Positions 1 through 7,217 of a stretch of DNA of 10,265 nt are shown here, piece by piece. The stretch is from Candidatus Brevefilum sp. (GTDB lineage Bacteria; Chloroflexota; Anaerolineae; Anaerolineales; Anaerolineaceae). The position numbers were made by a program, and so were the translations under genes. Below the pieces are notes generated by a model that did not search any database, had not been told where the DNA came from, and saw only the letters and a list, made by a program, of their open reading frames with translations. Position 1 is the first letter of the stretch. Each line of letters starts with the position of its first letter. The DNA lies in contig SLIC01000063.1 in NCBI GenBank assembly GCA_007135845.1, positions 1 to 10,265 of the forward strand, in the 5' to 3' direction.

Positions 1-1
1 C

Positions 2-3000
2 CAGGAGCACATTCAAGTGACGGCGGATCCCGTCTTCTCATGCCATGAGGATACCTTAACTGCGGCCGCCCAACAGGTGCCAGACATGCGGCAAGCGCAC
101 CAACCCCAACCAGTGATTGGCGTCGTTCTGCGCAGCTGGGAGATGGGTGAACGTGACACCCAAGAATGGGAAACCGCCGTCGCCCAAGCACTGGATCAAT
201 TTATTGACCAGTACAACGGCTCAATTCGCTTCATCCCCTTCTTTAAAGAGAAACATGATGTACACGATTTGCAAACAGCAAAAAATGTCCATCAAAAGAT
301 GAAGCATTCCGACCGTGCTACTTTTGTCAATGAAGACGCATCCCCAGCAGAAAAACTAAAGGTCCTTATTGAATCAGAAGTGATCCTTGGCATGCGTCTG
401 CATGCGATTATTTTTGCGATTAAAAACAACATACCAGCTGTAGCGATAGCCTATGATCCAAAAGTCACAAACTTGATGAAAGCAATCCGGAAGCCTGACC
501 TTTCTATAGAAATAGATAAAGCTGAAACCGAGGCTATATTCAACAGCTTGACCACAGCATATGAAGACCGCAATAAATTACGTGCTGAACTTAATCATCA
601 AAAAGGAGTATTTTCAAAATTAGCACAAGAAAATGCGGAAATTGCGCGCGCCTTAATGAATCAAAATAGCACCGAAAGCACCCCTCTCTCCCATGATACT
701 ATTGAGACCATCAAAACAATACTTGTTGAGCATGCACTTCGTTCACACACCTTAGTTGAAATCAATACTCAAAAGCAACAAGAAATCGAAAAATGGAGTG
801 AATATTCTAAGCTGCGCGAGGAGGAATTTCAAGCACAGAACGAAGAATTTTCTGCTCAGAACCAAGCCCTTTCTGCTCAGAACCAAGCCCTTTCTGCTCA
901 GAACCAAGCCCTTTTGATTAACGAAGAGCTGCTTGATAATACCATTCAAGCGTGCCAAGAGGAAATCCAAACGCTTAGTGCGCAAACCTCACTGATGAAA
1001 AACAGCTTTTCGTGGAAAATTACCCGGCCCATGCGTGCGTTAGCAAGGCTCATCCGTAACAGAGGAATCTCCGCTCAAGACCGCAACACAATTGCACATA
1101 AGCTAGACGATTACTTTAAACACCGATCTGCACCCCCTTGGCTAAATAAATACCTCCAGAAACATTTTCCAATGCCCACTCCTCAGGATGTAGTAACAGT
1201 TCAACCTCCAACAACGAAGATTACACCTTCCCCAACACCCACTGCAATGCAAGCTGAACTTACAAGTAAAAATGATATTAAATATACAGTAACCTATGGG
1301 GGAGTGCGTGCACCCCATGGTCAACGTAGGGTCGCCATGCTGACCAACCAGTTGTTAGATTGGCAGGACGGTCGTCCGAGATACGGTGGTGGTGAGCGGT
1401 ATGCCTTAGAGCTGGCAACCTTAATGCAACAATTGGGTCTATCACCCATTTTTTTCCAACCAAGCGCGCAAGGGCATGGTGAAGGCACTTATTACAACTT
1501 CCCTGTTAAGACTTTTCCTCCTGGTGAGCATTTTGGCGAGTTTAATCATTCGGGCTGCACATATTTCACCGAGCAAACCAAAGACTATGACCATGTCTAT
1601 TACCACTTACCTGAATACGCCTCCGGTATAATTCGCGCGGATGGCTTGATGACCTGCCATGGCATTTGGTTTGACCATAAGCACAATGCCCCTGTAGTCA
1701 GGTCACCGGAATGGTTTGATCACCTGTACCGTGCTTTTTCAAATCCCCTGGCGGTCATCAGTGTTGACACCCATTCAGTCAGCGTCTTGCGCAGTCTCTG
1801 GCCTGAAATTGCAAAGCACATGCACTATATCCCAAACTTCTATGATGGTGATGTAAATTACCCTGACCCATCCAAACGAAACCCGCAAAAATTAACCATC
1901 ATCTTTCCCCGAAGAAGTTACGTCTTGCGCGGCAGCCGCATCTTCCCGGAAATTGTCGCCAATATTCCCCATGACGTGGATATATATTGGATTGGTGAAG
2001 GCGTTCCAGAAGACACACAAATTATTAAGGAGGTTTGCAAACGCGATAAAAGAGTCAATTTTGTGTCAGCGGATTTTAACGAGATGCCGGTCTGGTACCA
2101 AAAAGCTGACATTGTGGTCATCCCCACCCTCGGAAGCGAGGGAACCAGCCTGTCATGCCTGGAAGCTTTGGCCTCAGGCTGTGCCACCATCGCCACCAAC
2201 ATCGGTGGGCTAAATGATCTTATTTTAAACGACTACAACGGCTATATAGTCGAGCCCAGAGCTAATGAAATCACCCAGGCGATCAATTTCTTAATTGAGA
2301 ACAAAGAAGAACGCCAACGTTTACAGGAGATTGCACCAAAAAGTGTTCAATTCTTTGAGCGTCGTTACTGGCGAAATAAGTGGGCTCAATTGCTCCTCAA
2401 CCTGGACTGGATCAACGAAGAAGCTTATGAAGGCTGGAAACCAGATGAATTGAATACTGCCAGTGGTAACTATTATCCTGCTTTTCAGCGCCCAGAAGAA
2501 AAATGGGTTATTCTGACTCGTAATGCGATCCATGGAGGTGTGGAAAGCTTGGTTTATCAAGAATCCCGCATCCTTGATGCACCGGTGATTGTGTGCGGTG
2601 GGCATGATCAGCCTGAGACCTGTCCCTTTATCTATACCCGGGCAGATGATCCAGAAACATTGGCCCTAGCCCTGCAGCCCTATGACGTTATCCTCTATCA
2701 TTGGGTCCCAGATTGGGCTGTGGATGTGATTGCGGAAAGCGGAAAGCCTTCTCTCGAGTTTATCCACCGCATAGACACCAGCGAATCCGACAAGCAAGTT
2801 CCCACCGGCTTGGTCACCCATTCAAAATTCCTTGCTGAACATATCCACCGGGAATTTGGCAGACTGTGTCGCGTTGTCAACCATCCCATCGATACCAACA
2901 GGTTTAGCCCACCCCCAGAAAAAGGACAATACATCGGGGCAGTCACTAGCTATTATGAAATCAAGGGCATCGATTTGTTTCTCAAGGCTTGGGCAATACT

Positions 3001-3469
3001 AAAAGATGAGTTTCCCCACATTCCCGTACGTTTTTACGGCTCGGGTGAGGATCAGGGTAAATTTGAGCAGCTGGCCAAGGACCTGGGTGTGGAAGCCGAG
3101 TTTCGCCCGCCAACCACCGAGGTGAACCAGGCCTTAGCTGATTACCGCCTGTTTGTTGTGCCCTCCCGGTTGGAGGGCTTCCCGGTCACCATCCTGGAGG
3201 CGTTGGCCATGAATATCCCTGTGGTCGCCAGCAACCTCGAAGGCATAGAGGAGTTTAACACCACAGCGGTACTGAATGGCTATTCACCTTTTATCACGAC
3301 CTTTGAGAGAGAAAATGTCGAGGACCTGGTCGCAGTGCTACGGGCAACCTTGCTGCAAAATGGTTTTCCTAAATCTCGCGATTATATCAACCAGCACTAC
3401 AGCCCGCAAGCCCACTGCAACAACATCAAAACAGCGCTTAGGGAATCCAAGCAGATCAAACCCGCTTAA
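2..3469 (+). CDS. Pyruvyl transferase / coiled coil / double GT4 glycosyltransferase fusion (5' partial)
   Basis: This gene probably builds and pyruvylates a surface polysaccharide. The frame is open to the window edge. The first in-window start (GTG at 17) lies inside the VTADPVF strand typical of CsaB-like pyruvyl transferases, so the true start is upstream. Numbering from that GTG, residues 1-180 are the C-terminal half of the pyruvyl transferase, with the GMRLH motif (His129) followed by YDPKV. Residues about 245-327 form a coiled coil with three identical SAQNQAL heptads (279-299), then the NSFSWKITRPMR motif (329 on) often seen between coiled coils and glycosyltransferase domains. Residues about 380-415 are a Pro/Thr-rich linker. 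GT4 unit 1 (about 435-800) has YGGGER (456-461) and the E-x7-E pair Glu708/Glu716. GT4 unit 2 (about 827-1150) has Lys983-Gly and Glu1053/Glu1061. Both GT units look intact. Acceptor, donor and linkage cannot be read from sequence. Domain calls are confident; one polypeptide with all four parts is unusual but is read without any frame break. Confidence 0.9.
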   Translation, partial: QEHIQVTADPVFSCHEDTLTAAAQQVPDMRQAHQPQPVIGVVLRSWEMGERDTQEWETAVAQALDQFIDQYNGSIRFIPFFKEKHDVHDLQTAKNVHQKMKHSDRATFVNEDASPAEKLKVLIESEVILGMRLHAIIFAIKNNIPAVAIAYDPKVTNLMKAIRKPDLSIEIDKAETEAIFNSLTTAYEDRNKLRAELNHQKGVFSKLAQENAEIARALMNQNSTESTPLSHDTIETIKTILVEHALRSHTLVEINTQKQQEIEKWSEYSKLREEEFQAQNEEFSAQNQALSAQNQALSAQNQALLINEELLDNTIQACQEEIQTLSAQTSLMKNSFSWKITRPMRALARLIRNRGISAQDRNTIAHKLDDYFKHRSAPPWLNKYLQKHFPMPTPQDVVTVQPPTTKITPSPTPTAMQAELTSKNDIKYTVTYGGVRAPHGQRRVAMLTNQLLDWQDGRPRYGGGERYALELATLMQQLGLSPIFFQPSAQGHGEGTYYNFPVKTFPPGEHFGEFNHSGCTYFTEQTKDYDHVYYHLPEYASGIIRADGLMTCHGIWFDHKHNAPVVRSPEWFDHLYRAFSNPLAVISVDTHSVSVLRSLWPEIAKHMHYIPNFYDGDVNYPDPSKRNPQKLTIIFPRRSYVLRGSRIFPEIVANIPHDVDIYWIGEGVPEDTQIIKEVCKRDKRVNFVSADFNEMPVWYQKADIVVIPTLGSEGTSLSCLEALASGCATIATNIGGLNDLILNDYNGYIVEPRANEITQAINFLIENKEERQRLQEIAPKSVQFFERRYWRNKWAQLLLNLDWINEEAYEGWKPDELNTASGNYYPAFQRPEEKWVILTRNAIHGGVESLVYQESRILDAPVIVCGGHDQPETCPFIYTRADDPETLALALQPYDVILYHWVPDWAVDVIAESGKPSLEFIHRIDTSESDKQVPTGLVTHSKFLAEHIHREFGRLCRVVNHPIDTNRFSPPPEKGQYIGAVTSYYEIKGIDLFLKAWAILKDEFPHIPVRFYGSGEDQGKFEQLAKDLGVEAEFRPPTTEVNQALADYRLFVVPSRLEGFPVTILEALAMNIPVVASNLEGIEEFNTTAVLNGYSPFITTFERENVEDLVAVLRATLLQNGFPKSRDYINQHYSPQAHCNNIKTALRESKQIKPA
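851..913 (+). repeat. Three perfect 21-bp tandem repeats encoding coiled-coil heptads
   Basis: Three identical 21-bp units (851-871, 872-892, 893-913) each encode SAQNQAL. A diverged unit (830-850, QAQNEEF) precedes them. The period is exactly one coiled-coil heptad, so gain or loss of a unit by slippage would keep the reading frame and change only the length of the rod. Confidence 0.95.
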
Positions 3470-3563
3470 GGGTCAATACCATAGTAGCCGTAATCACATT
3501 TGCCAATCAATCATTACTGTTGGCTAACCAGGTCTAACCTGGTCATATTGCCTGATTGACCCT
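3469..3563 (+). other. Intergenic nested inverted repeats (possible three-way-junction RNA)
   Basis: A 9-bp perfect inverted repeat (3469-3477 with 3555-3563) begins at the last base of the stop codon of the large fusion gene. It encloses two smaller hairpins: GCCAA/TTGGC (3502-3506 with 3520-3524) and ACCAGGT/ACCTGGT with a 3-nt loop (3527-3543). No U-run follows, so it is not an ordinary terminator. A TATGAT box (3565-3570) lies just after it, without a convincing -35, so a promoter for the next gene may sit here. It could be an mRNA processing or stabilising structure, or chance pairing. Confidence 0.4.
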
Positions 3564-3611
3564 ATATGATACACAATTGCCAAAGAAAATACCTGTCCAG
3601 GAGAGGAATCT

Positions 3612-4775
3612 ATGTCATTTCGCGTCACAATTTATTGCCCGGATAAACATATCTCCTTTTATGGCGACACCCCCGATCGGGTTGGGATCGGCGGCGGCCT
3701 GACAGCCCGCATCCGATTAGCGCGGGCATTAGCTCGCCGAGGGCATCAAGTTAACATGATCGCTCATACACCAAAGGAACAGGTGTTGGATCGTGTCCGC
3801 TATCTGCCTCTGGGCACACAGGACCAAATTGACACCGATGTGTTGATATCCAGCTCCTCAGGAGATAAACTTGACCTGAGCCCTATACAAAAGCTGGATA
3901 TTCGGACCAAACTGCATATCGCCTGGGTGCACGGCACACCCAAATTGGGTGGAATCGAACAGCTGCCCTTTGACTACCTCTATACCCCCAGCAACTTTAT
4001 CCGCTTCGTGGTGCAAAATGAGTGGGGTTTACCCTCTTATACCAGGTTGTTTGTTTCCTATAATGGCATCGAGCAGACCTTCTTTAAAGATCGGTTCTTC
4101 ATCAAAAAGCCAGGACGCAACCCCCATCACCTGGTGTACATGGGACATCCCAACAAAGGCTTACAGGGCGCCCTGGGTGTGCTAAGGGTATTGCGAGAAC
4201 AAGATATGCGTTACGAGTTACATGTCTATGGCGGCGATGGCCTCTATGGCGGCGAAGATCAACCCATGCAGGATCTCCCCGGAGTAATTTATCATGGCAC
4301 CCTCGGGCAAAAACGCCTCTGCCGTGAATTACACCGGTATGGGTTTGCCCTCAACTTGCAGAGCATTCGTGAAGCCTATGGCATCAGCATGATGGAAGCC
4401 ATGGCGGCAGGCTGTATTGTGGTCGCTAGTCCGGCTGGAGCTTACGCTGAACTTATCCGGCATGGCTATAACGGATTTCTATTATCCGGGGATCACCTTT
4501 CCCAAGAAATACAAACAGCAGCCGCAAAAATCATCCAGGATCTGATCGAGCGCCCCTCACTGACGGCGCTGATCCGCCAGCAAAGCGCCCAATCTCCCCT
4601 AGACTCGGATAAGATGGCAGCCGCCTGTGAAGATCATTGGACCTGGGCTTTAGGTGACCATCAGGAGACCCTCAATATCCCCAACGTCTGCCCAGATTGC
4701 GGAGGCGGTTATATTGGCCTGGCGGATGGTTACCACTGCACAGATTGCGGGCGCTATGATCAGGTTCTCAATTGA
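3612..4775 (+). CDS. GT4 family glycosyltransferase with C-terminal zinc ribbon
   Basis: A predicted retaining glycosyltransferase with GT-B fold, probably moving a sugar from a nucleotide donor to a growing surface glycan in the cytoplasm. The start is supported by an AGGAGAGG ribosome site (3599-3606) five bases before the ATG. The N-terminal half has the Gly-rich VGIGGGLTAR motif near residues 23-33, followed by ARRGHQV. The C-terminal Rossmann half has the E-x7-E motif (Glu254 and Glu262 in EAYGISMMEAMAAG) and ends its domain near residue 345. A tail then follows with CPDC (Cys360, Cys363) and CTDC (Cys376, Cys379), spaced CX2C-X12-CX2C, a likely zinc-binding ribbon. Most GT4 enzymes lack such a tail. 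The gene lies 142 bp after the fusion glycosyltransferase on the same strand and may be co-transcribed. A decayed copy of its 3' end lies at 6218-6371. The family call is firm; substrate and ribbon role are unknown. Confidence 0.9.
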   Translation: MSFRVTIYCPDKHISFYGDTPDRVGIGGGLTARIRLARALARRGHQVNMIAHTPKEQVLDRVRYLPLGTQDQIDTDVLISSSSGDKLDLSPIQKLDIRTKLHIAWVHGTPKLGGIEQLPFDYLYTPSNFIRFVVQNEWGLPSYTRLFVSYNGIEQTFFKDRFFIKKPGRNPHHLVYMGHPNKGLQGALGVLRVLREQDMRYELHVYGGDGLYGGEDQPMQDLPGVIYHGTLGQKRLCRELHRYGFALNLQSIREAYGISMMEAMAAGCIVVASPAGAYAELIRHGYNGFLLSGDHLSQEIQTAAAKIIQDLIERPSLTALIRQQSAQSPLDSDKMAAACEDHWTWALGDHQETLNIPNVCPDCGGGYIGLADGYHCTDCGRYDQVLN

Positions 4776-4838
4776 AATTATTAATCCTAGACAATCACGG
4801 CTTTCAAGCCCACATTGCAGCCTTCGTGTCCGTTGCAT

Positions 4839-4904
4839 AAGCTGCATTACAAACAAGCTGCATTACAATCATAAGCTGCATCAAAAATCAGAACTGCATC
4901 TTAA
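4839..4904 (+). repeat. Four iteron-like direct repeats, 16-18 bp period
   Basis: The unit AAGCTGCATTACAA is present exactly at 4839-4852 and 4855-4868, then as AAGCTGCATCAAAA (4873-4886) and the more diverged GAACTGCATCTTAA (4891-4904). Start-to-start distances are 16, 18 and 18 bp. All keep CTGCAT. The array is non-coding, between a glycosyltransferase stop codon and a palindrome. No role is evident; protein-binding sites or local tandem duplication are both possible. Confidence 0.75.
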
Positions 4905-5018
4905 CAAACCGGTTTAAAAGGATGAATGTCATAAATTTCGTTGACTCACCCCAACTTTTTGCGGGTTTGCAAACCGAGTATCGACGCCGAATTATAACTG
5001 CGCATGATTCATGGGCAG

Positions 5019-5059
5019 CCTCCAGCAGCAGTGCTGCTGGAGGAGTTACTCGCTTTTTT
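5019..5059 (+). terminator. Strong GC-rich palindrome with downstream T-run, possible terminator
   Basis: Bases 5019-5043 form a near-perfect inverted repeat: CCTCCAGCAGCA pairs with TGCTGCTGGAGG around one central base, giving about 10-11 stem pairs with a short loop. A run of six T follows at 5054-5059, about 10 nt after the stem, which is further than in a textbook intrinsic terminator. It lies in the right direction to stop + strand glycosyltransferase transcripts before they enter the opposing SLH gene. It could instead be a protein-binding palindrome. Confidence 0.45.
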
Positions 5060-5202
5060 ACTTTGATCCTAAACCAGCCTTTACGTAATATACTGAGGCT
5101 TTATCCTGTCACAAGAAATTTCTCATGACCCAAGTTTCAAGAAATCGTGCCAAAAACTTCAAGGTTGTTATTTGGCTGTGCTTTCTCTAATTAATAATCG
5201 GT

Positions 5203-5781
5203 TCAGGGTTGGGTATCATTTCCATACACCAGTATCCAAAACCCATGGGTTTCCAGTACGGGAGTGGCAGATTCGACATCATAAACTACGGCTAGAACAT
5301 TCGTAGACCCTGTTTTTGCTGAGCAAAACGACGAAACTGAATCATCCATGTTTACGGTGCATTGAACAAACTTGTTCGTCATATCAAAACCAAAGTCGAT
5401 GCTGTGCGCAAAAAACCATACATGTGTAGGTTCCTGCCCATTTAGATTGTTAAACCATTCTGTGATCACAAAATTCGAGCCATCATGGGTCACATGCGCA
5501 CCTGCAGCCACCACCGTACTGGCAGTGTTCTTCAGCATAACCGCCATTTCAGCCCTTGAGATGGGATTATCCGGCCGAAAGGTTCCATCTGCATATCCCG
5601 ATGTAATTCCATTATCCTTCAGCCAAGCAATCCACTGCGCGAAAGGATGAAATATACTGACATCCTCAAATATCTTAGGAATAATCACAGTAAATGCTTT
5701 CGCCATGCTAAAGGTCGTTAGAATCATGACTAGGACCAAAACAATAGCAAAAATCTTTAGCCAAATCGCTCGCTTATTCAT
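5203..5781 (-). CDS. Small secreted protein with a single SLH domain
   Basis: A 192-residue exported surface protein. The start is supported by AAAGGAGA (5793 down to 5786) five bases before the ATG. A signal peptide covers residues 1-29: basic MNKR, a long hydrophobic core, and an AKA cleavage site before Phe30. One SLH domain follows at about 38-87, with FEDV, GITSGYADGTFRPDNPISRAE and MAVML. SLH domains of S-layer proteins bind pyruvylated cell-wall glycan, usually as three repeats, so one alone may bind weakly, pair with other subunits, or serve another use. Residues about 90-192 are a compact region of unknown function, rich in aromatics, with two cysteines (near THVWFFAHSIDFGFDM and SSFCS) that could form a disulfide. 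I see no clear terminator beyond the stop and no convincing promoter upstream. It lies alone, between two non-coding stretches. Confidence 0.88.
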   Translation of the reverse strand: MNKRAIWLKIFAIVLVLVMILTTFSMAKAFTVIIPKIFEDVSIFHPFAQWIAWLKDNGITSGYADGTFRPDNPISRAEMAVMLKNTASTVVAAGAHVTHDGSNFVITEWFNNLNGQEPTHVWFFAHSIDFGFDMTNKFVQCTVNMDDSVSSFCSAKTGSTNVLAVVYDVESATPVLETHGFWILVYGNDTQP

Positions 5782-5793
5782 TGAATCTCCTTT

Positions 5794-6217
5794 AATTTGT
5801 TGAAATATTTAATTAAATAATGAGGGATTTTTAGCCCAGACGCCTAGTGAATACGCTGTACAGATTGTTGACCTGGTATTCATTGGCCTAGAATGAAACC
5901 TGGCATTTGATTGATTTTTTCCTTTAATCCAATAGCACTACCTTTCCTGTTAAGATAGAAATACCAAACATTTTTAGTTTGGATATAGTTATACAAGGTT
6001 ATCAACGTTCATAAGTATGAGATACATTATGTGACACACAAGCACCTACAAAATGTGTACCGTGAGTATTTTGATATTTACAAGAATAACGAGAATGCAA
6101 GCAGTATCTATATAATAGCATAATTTAACATTCTTTACAATAGATTTTCCGAGTGTGGGTTGAAAAACAAATAATGAACAAACACCCAGGCTCGGCTGAC
6201 CAAGGCATCACGTTCAC
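5794..6217. other. AT-rich gene-free stretch upstream of the single-SLH gene
   Basis: No convincing gene is visible. The DNA is distinctly AT-rich compared with the flanking genes. A TATAAT box on the + strand (6111-6116) lacks a matching -35. A CCAAAC/GTTTGG hairpin lies at 5963-5981. A 44-codon open frame (5989-6123) ending in KNNENASSIYIIA has no ribosome site or good start and may be a remnant or chance. The promoter of the - strand SLH gene should lie here but I cannot place it. Confidence 0.5.
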
Positions 6218-6371
6218 GATGGCTGCGGTCTATCAAGATCACCGGCCCTGGGCTTTAGACAATAACTGGCCAACCCTTACCCACGCAATTAACACAACTC
6301 CTCAGAGTATGGGGGGCTTTTATTGGCCTGGCGGGTGGCTAACGCTGAACAGATTGCAGGCGCGATGATCA
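6218..6371 (+). pseudogene. Decayed copy of the 3' end of the zinc-ribbon glycosyltransferase gene
   Basis: Two blocks match the intact gene at 3612-4775 without gaps. Bases 6218-6258 match 4613-4653 at 33 of 41 positions, encoding MAAVYQDHRPWAL against MAAACEDHWTWAL. Bases 6321-6371 match 4712-4762 at 44 of 51 positions and cover the zinc-ribbon end. The stretch between is 62 bases here and 58 in the intact gene, so the frame shifts by one. In the ribbon frame there are stops at 6340 (TAA) and 6346 (TGA). The TGA replaces the codon for Cys376, while the Cys379 codon survives at 6355. No N-terminal half is joined to it. It is a relic of a duplicated or paralogous glycosyltransferase, and translation from the ATG at 6153 would be meaningless. 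Confidence 0.75.
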
Positions 6372-7125
6372 AGCGCTCCCATAAAGGATTGTCAGCAGGG
6401 GAAAACCCACACAGCTTAATCCACAAATTGGTTGGAGAATCAACTTATATATTAACCGTGGTTTATCAACTAAGCGTTGAATAGTGACTCTTCCTATACC
6501 AACCTACCAGTACCACCGCCACCCCCATAAGAATATGCTATCTTGGGGATTGACTCCCGTCGGTTTACAGACATAAACCCCAATCGGCTGAGGTGGTGGG
6601 TTAGGCTTGGAATTTGAGGCCTTTCAACCACCAGTGAACACGTAGGTTAGTGGGAACTCTCCTGCAAGGACGTGTTAATTTAAAGCCACCCACGTTACAA
6701 CTGCCCTTTACACCCTGGCACCATCTCACGATTGTTGGAGAAACCAGCCCTGCGCTTACAATTTATGTCATGCTCAGAGCGTGACCAATGAAAAGGGAAA
6801 TGTTTTAAGTTTGAGTTTCTAGCTCGTATGCTAAAGCTTTTTGGTCCTTAACCAGAATAACCTCCGGTAAACTGGCGTATGATCACCCTCCTCCGCAGCA
6901 GAGCCATACCTCTCCCCCTTCGGCCGGTATCGTCGCGCCACAGCTGTTTTTGGTGCGATCACACCACGTACCCTGCGCGCCGCCTCCTTATAGGACGGAT
7001 CGCAGCTGCTGACGCTGCAGTAGTTCCAGGCTTTATGCAGGTGAACAATCCACACATAAATATTTCACCTTGACCACTCAGTGCGCAGTCTCCTGTAAGA
7101 ACAAATCAACCCTCATCACGTAACA
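6372..7125. other. Gene-free stretch, probably degraded DNA
   Basis: No frame has the length, start signals or protein character of a working gene. A GC-rich patch at about 6880-7030 stands out from AT-richer surroundings and gives short open frames on both strands, including 74 codons on the - strand, but none resembles a family I know. Bases 6574-6624 read T-P-I-G-stop-G-G-G-L-G-L-E-F-E-A-F in one frame, vaguely like the N-terminal Gly-rich motif of GT4 enzymes. With the relic just upstream, the simplest reading is a graveyard of former surface-glycan genes. This is inference. Confidence 0.4.
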
Positions 7126-7161
7126 ACAAAAAACCCCCACGCTGGTAAGCGTGAGGGTTTT
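7126..7161 (-). terminator. Intrinsic terminator of the triple-SLH protein gene
   Basis: On the - strand, AAAACCCTCACGC (7161-7149) pairs over 13 positions with GCGTGGGGGTTTT (7142-7130) around a TTACCA loop and runs into a T-tract (six T, 7133-7128). One pair is a G-U wobble on the - strand but a C-A mismatch on the + strand, which supports the - direction. It lies about 55 bases after the stop codon at 7218. Confidence 0.9.
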
Positions 7162-7217
7162 GTCTAATATTGCTGTTAGGCAGTCAACTTACAAACTGCT
7201 GATTCCAGCATGAGTTG

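Larger units (their letters stand above)
4776..5202. other. Gene-free stretch with direct repeats and palindrome
   Basis: No convincing gene is visible. The only open frame of note, 68 codons from the ATG at 4922, has no properly spaced ribosome site and runs through a strong palindrome, so I do not call it. The stretch holds four direct repeats (4839-4904), a 25-bp palindrome (5019-5043), a perfect AGAAATTTCT palindrome (5112-5121) and a weak GCCAAA/TTTGGC hairpin near 5149-5176. It separates the + strand glycosyltransferase genes from the - strand SLH gene, so it is where the two transcripts converge. Confidence 0.6.

Noticed and set aside
4839..4904. CRISPR-like array
   Set aside because: Units are about 14 bp with 2-4 bp between them, with no real spacers and no cas genes.
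4922..5128. 68-codon open frame on the + strand
   Set aside because: The AAAAGG before its ATG is too close to serve as a ribosome site, the frame encodes the 25-bp palindrome as a serine/alanine run, and the product resembles nothing I know.
5989..6123. 44-codon open frame ending KNNENASSIYIIA
   Set aside because: It looks slightly protein-like but has no ribosome site, only a GTG at 6031 as a usable start, and lies in AT-rich DNA. It is noted as a possible relic only.
6153..6368. 71-codon open frame over the glycosyltransferase relic
   Set aside because: It shifts out of the ancestral frame between the two matching blocks, so it is a pseudogene frame and not a gene.
6831..7055. 74-codon open frame on the - strand
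   Set aside because: Low-complexity basic residues, no ribosome site and an equally long frame on the other strand. GC richness alone explains it.
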